Shown one piece after another: positions 1 through 6,013 of a DNA stretch of 6,701 nucleotides. The stretch comes from Thermoplasmata archaeon. GTDB lineage: Archaea > Thermoplasmatota > Thermoplasmata > Lutacidiplasmatales > UBA184. A program made the position numbers and the translations under genes. Position 1 is the stretch's first letter, and every line of letters begins with the position of its first letter. The notes below the pieces were generated by a model. That model was not told the DNA's origin, made no database searches, and worked only from the letters and a program-made list of their open reading frames with translations. The DNA lies in the NCBI GenBank assembly GCA_030040755.1, contig JASHTC010000048.1:1-6701 (forward strand), given 5' to 3'.

Positions 1-504
1 GAGGAAGTACGAACAGACGCCGACCAGCTCCCAGAAGACGAAGAACTCGAGGAGGTTATTGGCCAGCACGAGGCCGGTCATCGCCGCGAGGAACAGCGAG
101 AGCTCCGAGTAGTACCGGGGAAGGCCCCGGTCCTGGTGCATGTACCCGATCGAGTACAGCATCACCAGGAAGCCGACGATCGTGACGACGAGGAGCATCA
201 GCGCCGAGAGCGGGTCGACCAGGGTTCCGACGACGAGCGAGACTCCGTTCGGGAACGGGCCGGGCGCCCCGCCGAGATGGAGCCAGGTGAACTGGGCGTT
301 GACGTAGGCGCCCGGGTCGATCATCTCCCCGAGGGCGATCGTCACCCCGAGGACCATCGCCGCGCCGGCGAGCGCGACCGCGACCCAACCGCCCCACTCG
401 AGCTTCTGGAGCCGGGTGCCGGCGAGCCCGACGATCGCGAACGCCGCGACCGAGAAGAGGGGGACGAGGAACGCCCAGTCGTCCAGCGTGGTGAAGGTTC
501 CCAT
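1..504 (-). CDS. nuoL: NuoL, complex I antiporter-like membrane subunit (N-terminal part, cut by window edge)
   Basis: This is the first 168 codons of NuoL, the largest proton-pumping membrane subunit at the far end of the complex I membrane arm. It runs off the window at base 1. What is seen: a hydrophobic N-terminal region, then VGTLVDPLSALML (residues 92-104), a helix ending in YSIGYMH (117-123), the PRYYSELSLFLAAM stretch (129-142), and FFVFWELVGVCSYFL (154-168). Glu159 in WELVG matches the conserved proton-channel glutamate of transmembrane helix 5 in this family. The start is the ATG at 504, which has GGAGG seven bases upstream and lies 12 bases after the nuoK stop. MrpA-type antiporters share this region, but the position directly after nuoK makes NuoL the clear choice. 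nuoM and nuoN are expected further along the same strand, outside the window. Confidence 0.96.
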   Translation of the reverse strand, partial: MGTFTTLDDWAFLVPLFSVAAFAIVGLAGTRLQKLEWGGWVAVALAGAAMVLGVTIALGEMIDPGAYVNAQFTWLHLGGAPGPFPNGVSLVVGTLVDPLSALMLLVVTIVGFLVMLYSIGYMHQDRGLPRYYSELSLFLAAMTGLVLANNLLEFFVFWELVGVCSYFL

Positions 505-511
505 CGAGCGG

Positions 512-516
512 CCTCC
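512..516 (-). promoter_or_regulatory. Ribosome-binding site of nuoL
   Basis: GGAGG begins immediately after the nuoK TAG stop and sits seven bases before the nuoL ATG at 504. It fixes the nuoL start and suggests independent loading or re-initiation of ribosomes after nuoK. Confidence 0.7.
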
Positions 517-837
517 CTATTCCTTCAGTTCGGTGGCCTGCCCGACGTTGATCGTCCCCTTGAGGCGGTTGAGCGCGAGCACGATGGCGAGCCCGACCGC
601 CACCTCCGTGGCGGCGAAGCCGATCAGCACGACCGCGATGGCCTGGCCCGAGAGCCCCGCGCCGCCGCTCGGGGCGAAGGCGGCGAAGTAGACGAAGTTC
701 AGGATCGTGGCGTTCATCGCGACCTCGACCGCGATCAGGATGAGGATGAAGTTGCGACGGGTGAGGAGGCCGAAGACCCCGATGCCGAGCAGCCCGCCCG
801 AGAGGGCGAGGAACCCGGCGATCGGCAGCGCGGTCAC
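517..837 (-). CDS. nuoK: NuoK, complex I small membrane subunit
   Basis: The product is a 106-residue, three-helix membrane protein of the proton-translocating arm, related to MrpC and ND4L. What is seen: hydrophobic helices at about residues 4-24, 29-52 and 64-90. Two buried glutamates are present, Glu38 in AVEVAMNA and Glu78 in ATEVAVGLAI, matching the essential Glu36 and Glu72 of E. coli NuoK. The length is normal for the family (about 100). The start chosen is GTG at 837, which overlaps the nuoJ TGA stop (GTGA) and is preceded by GGGAGGG at a six-base spacing. The same reading frame stays open far upstream, but that part is a shadow of nuoJ. The ordinary NuoK sequence and intact proton-path residues argue for a working pump. 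Confidence 0.96.
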   Translation of the reverse strand: MTALPIAGFLALSGGLLGIGVFGLLTRRNFILILIAVEVAMNATILNFVYFAAFAPSGGAGLSGQAIAVVLIGFAATEVAVGLAIVLALNRLKGTINVGQATELKE

Positions 838-1322
838 TCGCGGCCCTCCCGGACGAGGTAGATCGCGCCGGAGACGCCGCCGAGCATGATGAGGCCGAGG
901 AGGAGCAGCCAGGGCCCGTAGGCCCCGAAGAGGGCGCCGGAGAGCGCGGCCGGGTCGTAGGACTGGACGGAGGTGGGGCCCTGCGGGAGCTGCCCGAGGG
1001 CCAGGACGAGGAAGATGAACGTCACGACGGCGAGGGCCAGCGGGACGGGCCCGATGCCGGTCGCCGCCTCCTTCGAGAAGATCCGCTTGCGCGTGACCAT
1101 GATGCCGAAGAGGAGGAGCACGGTGACGGCGCCCGCGTAGACGCCGAGCTGGAGGACGCCGAGGAACGGCGCGTTGAGCAGGAAGTAGACCGCCGAAAGG
1201 TCGACGAAGAACACCGAGACCCACAGGATCGTGTGGACGAGCTCCCGGACGAGCAGGGCGGCCACGGCGGTCCCGATGGCCACGGCCGCTAGGAGGAGGA
1301 ACGCGAGTTCCTCAAGACTCAC
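834..1322 (-). CDS. nuoJ: NuoJ, complex I membrane subunit
   Basis: The product is a 162-residue membrane protein equivalent to mitochondrial ND6, located in the complex I membrane arm between NuoH/NuoA and NuoK. What is seen: about five hydrophobic segments at residues 5-25, 28-48, 55-76, 91-109 and 133-155. The third holds VYAGAVTVLLLFGIMV (61-76), the family hallmark, with Tyr62 at the position of the conserved tyrosine of the pi-bulge helix involved in redox-proton coupling. The gene is single, not split into two nuoJ fragments as in some haloarchaea. The start is GTG at 1322, overlapping the nuoI TGA by four bases (GTGA). The upstream open frame is the out-of-frame shadow of nuoI. No strong ribosome-binding site is visible (only a G-rich run about ten bases upstream), so coupling to nuoI translation is likely. 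Confidence 0.95.
   Translation of the reverse strand: MSLEELAFLLLAAVAIGTAVAALLVRELVHTILWVSVFFVDLSAVYFLLNAPFLGVLQLGVYAGAVTVLLLFGIMVTRKRIFSKEAATGIGPVPLALAVVTFIFLVLALGQLPQGPTSVQSYDPAALSGALFGAYGPWLLLLGLIMLGGVSGAIYLVREGRE
844..850 (-). promoter_or_regulatory. Ribosome-binding site of nuoK
   Basis: GGGAGGG lies inside the end of nuoJ, six bases before the GTG at 837. It supports that GTG as the nuoK start over any upstream in-frame codon. Confidence 0.55.
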
Positions 1323-2098
1323 TTTCGATTCCCCCAGAAGAGGCACTCTTTCGGGCAGACGTTGATGCAGGTACCGCACCGGACGCAGTCGGAGTCGTTG
1401 ACCACCGGCTCCTTCCAGATCCGCTTCGGTACCTTCTCGCCCGCTTTCGCCTCGGGCTTGGGGATGTCGAGCATCGTGATGCACTGCGTCGGGCAGTCGC
1501 GGGCGCACGCGTTGCAGCCGATGCACAGCGGCGGCTCGAGCAGGATCTGGTCCTCGTTCGCCGGACGCTCCACCCGGATCGGGTGCATCGGGAGCTTCTG
1601 CTCGTAGATCCCGAACATCTTCTGGGGCGAGTAGACCATCTCCGAGCGCTTGGTCACGGAGAGCTCGTAGCGGGTCGTCATCGTGAGGCACCCCTCGGGG
1701 CAGGCGTCCGAGCAGAACCCGCAGTAGCTGCACTTCCCGTAGTCGATCTGCGGGCACTTCTTCGGGTGCTTCGGGTCCCCGCCCGGCACCGTGACCATCT
1801 CGATGCAGAGGTCCGGGCAGGAGAACGCGCAGAGGTTGCAGCTGATGCACGTCGCGATGTTCAGCGCGTGGACCCCGCGGTAGTTGTCCCAGATGGGGCC
1901 GACGCCGATCGGCTTGCCGGACTCGATCCGCACCTGGTCGCGGAACTTCGGGTCCTCGAGCCGCTCGTACGGGTAGATCACCGTGGACGGTCGGACGAGG
2001 CTCTTGGCGAACTGGCGGGCGGCCGTGACCATCGGCTTGGCGACCCAGAGGATCGGGTTGTCCGAGGACTTCTCGGTGGCCGTGACCGGGTCGCTCAT
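1319..2098 (-). CDS. nuoI: NuoI-like complex I ferredoxin subunit with four 4Fe-4S motifs
   Basis: NuoI normally carries clusters N6a and N6b, passing electrons to NuoB next to the membrane. What is seen: 259 residues, beginning at ATG 2098 (MSDPV), 11 bases after the nuoH stop. An earlier in-frame ATG at 2152 would overlap nuoH by 43 bases and is less likely. Residues 84-137 hold two CxxCxxCxxxCP motifs (Cys84/87/90/94 and Cys123/126/129/133) with normal NuoI spacing. They are followed by a typical NuoI tail (YELSVTKRSEMVYSPQK, 144-160). A second pair then follows: Cys192/195/198/202 and Cys238/241/244/248. Every motif continues as CPxxC, giving a fifth cysteine (98, 137, 206, 252), and the protein has 21 cysteines in all. 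Usual NuoI proteins are about 150-220 residues with two motifs, so residues about 185-259 look like an added two-cluster ferredoxin domain. The frame is unbroken and ends inside the nuoJ start. The role of the extra domain (electron entry or storage) is inference. Confidence 0.93.
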   Translation of the reverse strand: MSDPVTATEKSSDNPILWVAKPMVTAARQFAKSLVRPSTVIYPYERLEDPKFRDQVRIESGKPIGVGPIWDNYRGVHALNIATCISCNLCAFSCPDLCIEMVTVPGGDPKHPKKCPQIDYGKCSYCGFCSDACPEGCLTMTTRYELSVTKRSEMVYSPQKMFGIYEQKLPMHPIRVERPANEDQILLEPPLCIGCNACARDCPTQCITMLDIPKPEAKAGEKVPKRIWKEPVVNDSDCVRCGTCINVCPKECLFWGNRK

Positions 2099-2109
2099 GT
2101 CGGGTCCGC

Positions 2110-3240
2110 TCACACCCCCATCGAGGGAAGGCAGCCGAAGGGCCAGACGCACTTAGCCAGGACGAGCGCCGCGGCCAGGAAGACCGCGCAGAGGCTCAGG
2201 GGGATCATCCGGTTCCACCCGACCCGGAGGAGCTGGTCGGTGCGGACCCGGGGCAGGGAGGCCCGGATCCAGACGAACAGGCCGAAGACGAGGTAGGTCT
2301 TGACCATGAACCAGAAGATCCCCGCGAGCGGGAAGGAGGTCGCCGCGGAGGGGACCCAGGTCGGCATCGTCCAGCCCCCCAGGAAGAGGAGGACGACCAG
2401 GATGCTCCCGACCAGCGCGCGCAGGTAGTCGGCGAGCATGAAGAAGGCGAACAGCATCCCGCCGTACTCGGTGTTCCACCCTTCGACGAGCTCGGCCTCC
2501 GCCTCGGGGAGGTCGAAGGGGATCCGCTCCATCTCGGCGAGCATCCCCGCCACAAAGACGACGAGCGCGAGGAACAGGGGCCCCCAGAACCAGTAGTTCT
2601 GCTGCTCGTAGACGATGGTCGTGAGGTCGAAGCTCCCCGAGACGATGACGACCGCCACCACCGCGAGGAGGAGCGGGACCTCGTAGGCGATCATCTGGGC
2701 GGCCGAGCGCATCCCGCCCATCAGGGAGTACTTGTTGTTGCTCGACCAGGCGCTGACGAAGATGAACAGCGGAGCGAACGAGAAGATCGCCAGCGCCAGG
2801 AGGAGGCTGAGGGGAAGCACCCCCGAGTTCCACCCGGAGGAGATCGGGAGGATGCCGAAGATGACGAACGAGGTGACGAGGTAGGCCGTCGGGCCGCTGA
2901 AGAAGCCGAGCCAGTCGGCCTCCCGCGGCCGGAACGTGTTCTTGCGGAACAGCTTGAAGCCGTCGGCGAAGTTCTGGAGCAGGCCGGCGTACCCGACGTG
3001 CATCGCGCCCCGCCGGTCCATGAACCGGCCGAGGAGCTTGCGCTCCCACCAGATCAGGACGATCGTGTTGATCATGCTGGCGCCGAGCAGGATGGCCCCG
3101 AACACCAGGACCGCGAGCCCGGTGACCAGGTCGCCGTTCGTGATCCAGGCGTTGAGCGGGGCGGGGAGGACGGAGCCGATGTGGGTCAGCACGTAGTTGA
3201 CGAGGAAGTAGGAGACGCTGTAGAGCGTGGCGCTCGACAT
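2110..3240 (-). CDS. nuoH: NuoH, complex I quinone-chamber membrane subunit
   Basis: NuoH (ND1) is the membrane subunit that contacts NuoB, NuoD and NuoI and forms much of the quinone tunnel. What is seen: 376 residues with about eight to nine hydrophobic segments; WWERKLLGRFMDRRG (64-78), matching the conserved loop after helix 1; LQNFADGFKLFRKNTFRP (88-105); the acidic loop AEMERIPFDLPEAEAELVEG (235-254) followed by WNTEYGG (255-261), the strongest NuoH signature; and DQLLRVGWNRMIPLSL (335-350) near the end. The family asparagine in the usual E-x-N-R-x-PFDL sequence is Glu238 here. The protein is longer than the common 320-340 residues: an extra weakly hydrophobic stretch of about 30 residues precedes helix 1. 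The start is ATG 3240, six bases after the nuoD stop, with AGGGG in the junction. No closer ATG exists before helix 1. Confidence 0.97.
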   Translation of the reverse strand: MSSATLYSVSYFLVNYVLTHIGSVLPAPLNAWITNGDLVTGLAVLVFGAILLGASMINTIVLIWWERKLLGRFMDRRGAMHVGYAGLLQNFADGFKLFRKNTFRPREADWLGFFSGPTAYLVTSFVIFGILPISSGWNSGVLPLSLLLALAIFSFAPLFIFVSAWSSNNKYSLMGGMRSAAQMIAYEVPLLLAVVAVVIVSGSFDLTTIVYEQQNYWFWGPLFLALVVFVAGMLAEMERIPFDLPEAEAELVEGWNTEYGGMLFAFFMLADYLRALVGSILVVLLFLGGWTMPTWVPSAATSFPLAGIFWFMVKTYLVFGLFVWIRASLPRVRTDQLLRVGWNRMIPLSLCAVFLAAALVLAKCVWPFGCLPSMGV

Positions 3241-3246
3241 GGGCCC

Positions 3247-4392
3247 CTAGCGGTCGACCTCCCCGACGCAGACGTCGACGCTGCCCATGATCGGGGGGAT
3301 GTCCGCGACGCGGTAGCCGATGAGGTAGTGCCGCGCCGCGCTGATGTTGGCGAAGACCGGAGAGCGGAATTTCACGCGGTAGGGGTGCTCGCTCCCCTCG
3401 TTCACCACGTAGGCCTGGGCCTCGCCGTGCGGCTCCTCGATCGACGAGAGCCCGACCCCCTTCGGGTAGTTCCGCTTCAGGACATAATCCTCCTTCCCGA
3501 CCGGGGCGTATGGCGCCCCCAGCCAGCGGGGGAGGCGGTCGGCGAGCACCGGGCCCGGGTGGTGGTCGAGCCAGTCGAGGATCTGGCGGATGATCCGGAT
3601 CGACTGGCGCATCTCCTCCATCCGGACGAGATAGCGGCCCGTGACGTCGGCCCCGTCGGCGACCGCCACCTCGAAGTCGAGCTGGGGGTAGACGGAGTAG
3701 GGACGGTCGCGGCGGACGTCGCGCCTCATGCCGGCCGAGCGCAGCATCGGGCCCGTCACCCCGGTCGCGACGCAGTCCGAAGCCTTCAGCACCCCGAGCC
3801 CGTCGCATCGCTTGCGGAAGATCTCGGAGCCGAGGCAGAGCCGGTCGTACTCGACGAACCGGTCGCTGAGCCAGTCCAGCGCACGGCGCGCGTGGGCACT
3901 GAACCCGGGCGGCATGTCGTTGCGGACCCCGCCCACGCGCATGTACTCGTAGGTCATGCGCGCCCCGCTGTAGCTCTGGAAGAGGTCGAGGACGATGTCC
4001 CGGTCCCGCATGCCGTACAGGAACGGGGTCATCAGCCCCAGGTCCTGCACGAACGCCGCGTACCACATCAGGTGCGAGCCGATCCGCTGGAACTCCTCGC
4101 ACATGACCCGGATGTACTCGGCCCGTTCCGGGGGCACGATGTGGAGCGCGTCCTCCGACGCGAGGATGTAGAGGTGCTCCCAGGCGAAGCCGGCGACGTA
4201 GCAGGTCCGGTCCATCAGGGTGACGACCTCGTTGTAGTGCCGGTCCTCGCTGATCTTCTCGATCCCCCGGTGGAGGTAGCCCATCTCCGGGTCGCAGTCG
4301 AGGATCACCTCCCCGTCGATCTTGACCCGGAGGTTCCAGAGGCCGTGCGTCATGGGGTGCTGGGGCCCCATGTTGATCCACATCTCAGACAC
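3247..4392 (-). CDS. nuoD: NuoD, complex I 49 kDa-type quinone-site subunit
   Basis: NuoD is the hydrogenase-large-subunit-like protein of the peripheral arm. With NuoB it forms the quinone reduction site next to cluster N2. What is seen: 381 residues; GPQHPMTHG (9-17), the quinone-pocket loop; GYLHRGIEKI (38-47); DRTCYVAGFAWEH (61-73), where Tyr65 matches the quinone-binding tyrosine; FQRIGSHLMW (101-110); GVTGPMLRSAG (211-221); GEAQAYVV (323-330); and the C-terminal DIPPIMGSVDVCVGEVDR (364-381). It is a separate gene, not fused to nuoC as in E. coli. The start chosen is GTG 4392, overlapping nuoC by eight bases, because a perfect GGAGGTGA lies nine bases upstream. The ATG at 4383 would shorten the protein by three residues and sit 18 bases from that site. 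Cys64 and Cys375 fall by eye at positions of hydrogenase nickel-ligand cysteines. Confidence 0.97.
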   Translation of the reverse strand: MSEMWINMGPQHPMTHGLWNLRVKIDGEVILDCDPEMGYLHRGIEKISEDRHYNEVVTLMDRTCYVAGFAWEHLYILASEDALHIVPPERAEYIRVMCEEFQRIGSHLMWYAAFVQDLGLMTPFLYGMRDRDIVLDLFQSYSGARMTYEYMRVGGVRNDMPPGFSAHARRALDWLSDRFVEYDRLCLGSEIFRKRCDGLGVLKASDCVATGVTGPMLRSAGMRRDVRRDRPYSVYPQLDFEVAVADGADVTGRYLVRMEEMRQSIRIIRQILDWLDHHPGPVLADRLPRWLGAPYAPVGKEDYVLKRNYPKGVGLSSIEEPHGEAQAYVVNEGSEHPYRVKFRSPVFANISAARHYLIGYRVADIPPIMGSVDVCVGEVDR

Positions 4393-4861
4393 TGCGCTTC
4401 TTCACCTCCAGCTCCTCGGGCTCGTGGAGCTTGAACGAGCGGAGCAGCGGATGGAACACGTACCCGTCCGGCAGGAGAAGGTGGCGCAGGTCCGGGTGGT
4501 GGTCGAACGTGATGTCGACCAGCTCCCACGTCTCCCGTTCGTGCCAGTTGGCCGACGGCCAGACCGGCGTCGCCGACTCGATGTGGGGGGCGTCCGCCGG
4601 GAGGTCGGTCGAGAGGAGGAGGTACTGGCCAAGCCGGTCGGACCAGGCGACGTAGAACACCTCGCGGTGCGAGACCCAGTCAATCCCGCCGACCATCGAG
4701 AGGTGGTGGAAGCCGAGGTCCTCCTTCACGGCGCGGAAGACGTCGAGCGCGGCGTCCGCCCGGAAGCGCAGCCGCCCGGCCGTCTTGGCGAACGGCTCCA
4801 CCCCGAGGATGCGGTCTCCGAGCACGGGAGCCAGGGCCTTCGCTAGGTCCTCCGACTGCAT
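4385..4861 (-). CDS. nuoC: NuoC, complex I 30 kDa-type subunit
   Basis: NuoC is a structural subunit of the peripheral arm that packs against NuoD and holds no cofactor. What is seen: 158 residues, with a short alpha-beta N-terminal domain, a central beta region with HREVFYVAWSDRL (65-77), and the signature region at residues about 107-143: HERETWELVDITFDHHPDLR followed by LLLPDGY and HPLLRSF. In the usual family motif the middle reads GHPDLR and the end PLRKD(Y/F); here they are HHPDLR and PLLRSF, so the signature is somewhat diverged. The protein is short but normal for a stand-alone archaeal-type NuoC. The start is ATG 4861, 32 bases after the nuoB stop, with GAGGAG four bases upstream. 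The stop overlaps the nuoD start. The open frame extending upstream of 4861 is a shadow of nuoB. Confidence 0.94.
   Translation of the reverse strand: MQSEDLAKALAPVLGDRILGVEPFAKTAGRLRFRADAALDVFRAVKEDLGFHHLSMVGGIDWVSHREVFYVAWSDRLGQYLLLSTDLPADAPHIESATPVWPSANWHERETWELVDITFDHHPDLRHLLLPDGYVFHPLLRSFKLHEPEELEVKKRSV
4402..4409 (-). promoter_or_regulatory. Ribosome-binding site of nuoD (GGAGGTGA)
   Basis: A full eight-base match to the archaeal anti-16S sequence lies inside the last codons of nuoC, nine bases before the GTG at 4392. It decides the nuoD start in favour of this GTG over the ATG nine bases further on. It is the best ribosome-binding site in the window. Confidence 0.8.
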
Positions 4862-4893
4862 CGCGCTCCTCGGTCGGTCCTCTCGGCGGACCC

Positions 4894-5517
4894 CTACTCC
4901 TTCCGCTCTCGAATCAGGTCTTCCAGCCGCAGGATCCCGTCGATCATCGCCTCGGGCCGGGGCGGGCAGCCGGCGATGTAGACGTCCACCGGTACGAGCT
5001 TGTCGACCCCGGGGACGACCGAGTAGGCCGTCCGGAACGGCCCGCCGCCTGTGGCACAGTTGCCCATCGCGATGACCCACTTGGGCTCGGGCATCTGCTC
5101 GTAGAGCGTGATCAGCTTGTGGGCGACCTTCCAGGTGACGGTGCCGTTGACGATCATCAGGTCGCACTGCTGGGGCGAGGAACGCGGCACGATCCCGAAC
5201 CGCTCGGAGTCCCACCGGGCGGAGAAGGCGCTCGCGAACTCGATGGCGCAGCAGGCGAGCCCCCAGTGCAACGGGAACAGCGAGTTGCGGCCGGCCCAGT
5301 TGAACGTCGGCCGGATGACCTTGCTCTGGCCCTGCTCCGCGATCAGCGCGGAGAGCGCCTCCTTGGCCGCCGGGATGAACTCCTGGGCGCGGACGGTCTC
5401 GATCTCGACGAACGGTACGGCCGGGTGGTCGACCATCGGGAGGTCGCCCTCGAGCCGGTAGCTCTCGGCGTTCGCCGGGGCCACCTTCGCCGGCAGTTGG
5501 GGGGGCGGGGCGCTCAT
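4894..5517 (-). CDS. nuoB: NuoB, complex I cluster N2 subunit
   Basis: NuoB binds cluster N2, the last 4Fe-4S centre before quinone, and is related to the small subunit of NiFe hydrogenases. What is seen: 207 residues; FNWAGRNSLFPLHWGLACCAIEF (72-94, given here by its key residues: the tandem Cys89-Cys90); RSSPQQCDLMIVNGTVTWK (112-130); GNCATGGGPF (152-161) with Cys154; and DVYIAGCPPRPEA (178-190) with Cys184. Cys89, 90, 154 and 184 match the four N2 ligands (E. coli Cys63, 64, 129 and 158). Cys118 is additional. The N-terminus is about 25 residues longer than in E. coli and rich in Pro and Ala. The start is ATG 5517, which overlaps the nuoA TGA stop as ATGA, so translation is coupled. No component needed for N2 is missing. 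Confidence 0.97.
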   Translation of the reverse strand: MSAPPPQLPAKVAPANAESYRLEGDLPMVDHPAVPFVEIETVRAQEFIPAAKEALSALIAEQGQSKVIRPTFNWAGRNSLFPLHWGLACCAIEFASAFSARWDSERFGIVPRSSPQQCDLMIVNGTVTWKVAHKLITLYEQMPEPKWVIAMGNCATGGGPFRTAYSVVPGVDKLVPVDVYIAGCPPRPEAMIDGILRLEDLIRERKE

Positions 5518-5879
5518 ACCACCCACCGCTTCTCGCCGCTCAGGGCGTAGTAGATGCCGGTCACGGCCAGGGCGGTGAAGGCCGCCGCGATGAAGACGGG
5601 GTACCAGCCGGAGTTGACCCCCCGGAAGGTGAGGCCCCAGAGCGCGAGCAGGAAGCCGAGCACGTCGACGGCGACGAAGACGATCGCGAACGTGTAGTGC
5701 TGGGTCGGGAAGTCGATCTGGGCCTCGCCCTCCGCCTCCTCCCCGCACTCGTAGGTGGTCGCCTGGAGGTAGGAGCGGCGCGGCTTGGCCCCGAGCGAGC
5801 GGTTCGCGATCAAGGAGCCGACCGCGAACGCCGCCGCGATCGCGGCGAAGACCAGGAACGTGGTGACTCCGGCCTGCAT
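5514..5879 (-). CDS. nuoA: NuoA, complex I small membrane subunit (first gene of the operon)
   Basis: NuoA (ND3) is a three-helix membrane subunit next to NuoH. Its first loop reaches the quinone site. What is seen: 121 residues, hydrophobic helices at about 5-25, 63-84 and 92-113, and the loop motif TTYECGEEAEG (41-51) with Cys45 at the position of the redox-state-sensitive ND3 cysteine. In helix 2 the usual F-D-x-E is V-D-V-L: Asp72 is kept but the glutamate is Leu74. The start chosen is ATG 5879 because GGAGGTG ends five bases upstream. A GTG at 5894 in the same frame would add five residues (encoded by the ribosome-binding site itself) and is less likely. The gene lies first after a TATA-like promoter, and its stop overlaps the nuoB start. 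Confidence 0.94.
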   Translation of the reverse strand: MQAGVTTFLVFAAIAAAFAVGSLIANRSLGAKPRRSYLQATTYECGEEAEGEAQIDFPTQHYTFAIVFVAVDVLGFLLALWGLTFRGVNSGWYPVFIAAAFTALAVTGIYYALSGEKRWVV

Positions 5880-5884
5880 CCCTC

Positions 5885-5891
5885 CACCTCC
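5885..5891 (-). promoter_or_regulatory. Ribosome-binding site of nuoA
   Basis: GGAGGTG lies five bases before the ATG at 5879, within a purine-rich run. It favours this ATG over the in-frame GTG at 5894, which would place the site inside the coding region. Confidence 0.65.
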
Positions 5892-5927
5892 CACTAGCCT
5901 ACGAGTACTGAATGCGACCCGCCCTCG

Positions 5928-5935
5928 TTATTTAA
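5928..5935 (-). promoter_or_regulatory. TATA-like promoter element of the nuo operon
   Basis: The minus strand reads TTAAATAA, an AT-only island in a GC-rich sequence and a good match to an archaeal TATA box, preceded by purine-rich GGAGGAG where a BRE would lie. With the usual spacing of about 25 bases, transcription would begin near 5903-5907 and give a leader of roughly 25 bases before the nuoA ATG. It is the only clear promoter seen for the whole nuo gene run. The assignment is by eye; an alternative reading as a bacterial -10 is weaker, because no convincing -35 is seen. Confidence 0.6.
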
Positions 5936-6007
5936 CTCCTCCCGGATTCGCTCGGATACTGACGGCCGGGGGACGGCCCGGAGTGGGGCGCGGGACCCCC
6001 CGCCGGG

Positions 6008-6013
6008 ATTATC
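6008..6013 (+). promoter_or_regulatory. Possible weak TATA-like element of the acetyltransferase gene
   Basis: ATTATC is the only AT-rich stretch just ahead of the acetyltransferase. Its centre is about 26 bases before the GTG at 6036, the spacing expected if the message starts at the start codon itself (leaderless, common in archaea). The match to a TATA box is poor. A GAGGG at 6028-6032 lies only three bases from the GTG, too close to be a convincing ribosome-binding site. Confidence 0.25.

Noticed and set aside
136..861. A 241-codon plus-strand open frame opposite nuoL, nuoK and the end of nuoJ
   Set aside because: It is highly charged and low in complexity (Arg, Asp, Glu, Gly) and antisense to three well-supported membrane genes, so it is a shadow.
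2099..2152. A longer NuoI starting at the ATG at 2152
   Set aside because: It would overlap nuoH by 43 bases and add an 18-residue stretch with no NuoI similarity. The ATG at 2098 sits just after the nuoH stop.
1583..2296. A 237-codon plus-strand open frame opposite nuoI and the end of nuoH
   Set aside because: It is antisense to the clear four-motif ferredoxin sequence, has no motif of its own and has the same Arg/Asp/Val-rich shadow composition.
2153..4381. A 742-codon minus-strand open frame spanning nuoD and nuoH
   Set aside because: It is an out-of-frame shadow rich in Arg, Pro, Gly and Asp, typical of alternate frames in GC-rich DNA. The true frames encode unmistakable NuoD and NuoH.
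3247..4392. Loss of the quinone-binding tyrosine in NuoD (first aligned as Met-Asp-Arg in place of Met-Asp-Tyr)
   Set aside because: Realigning DRTCY with the family pattern D-R-x-D-Y keeps the tyrosine as Tyr65; only the residue before it differs (Cys64).
2998..4434. A 478-codon plus-strand open frame antisense to nuoD and the end of nuoH
   Set aside because: The composition is dominated by Val, Asp, His, Arg, Ala and Pro, with no recognisable motif or hydrophobic core. It exists because stop codons are rare in antisense frames of GC-rich genes.
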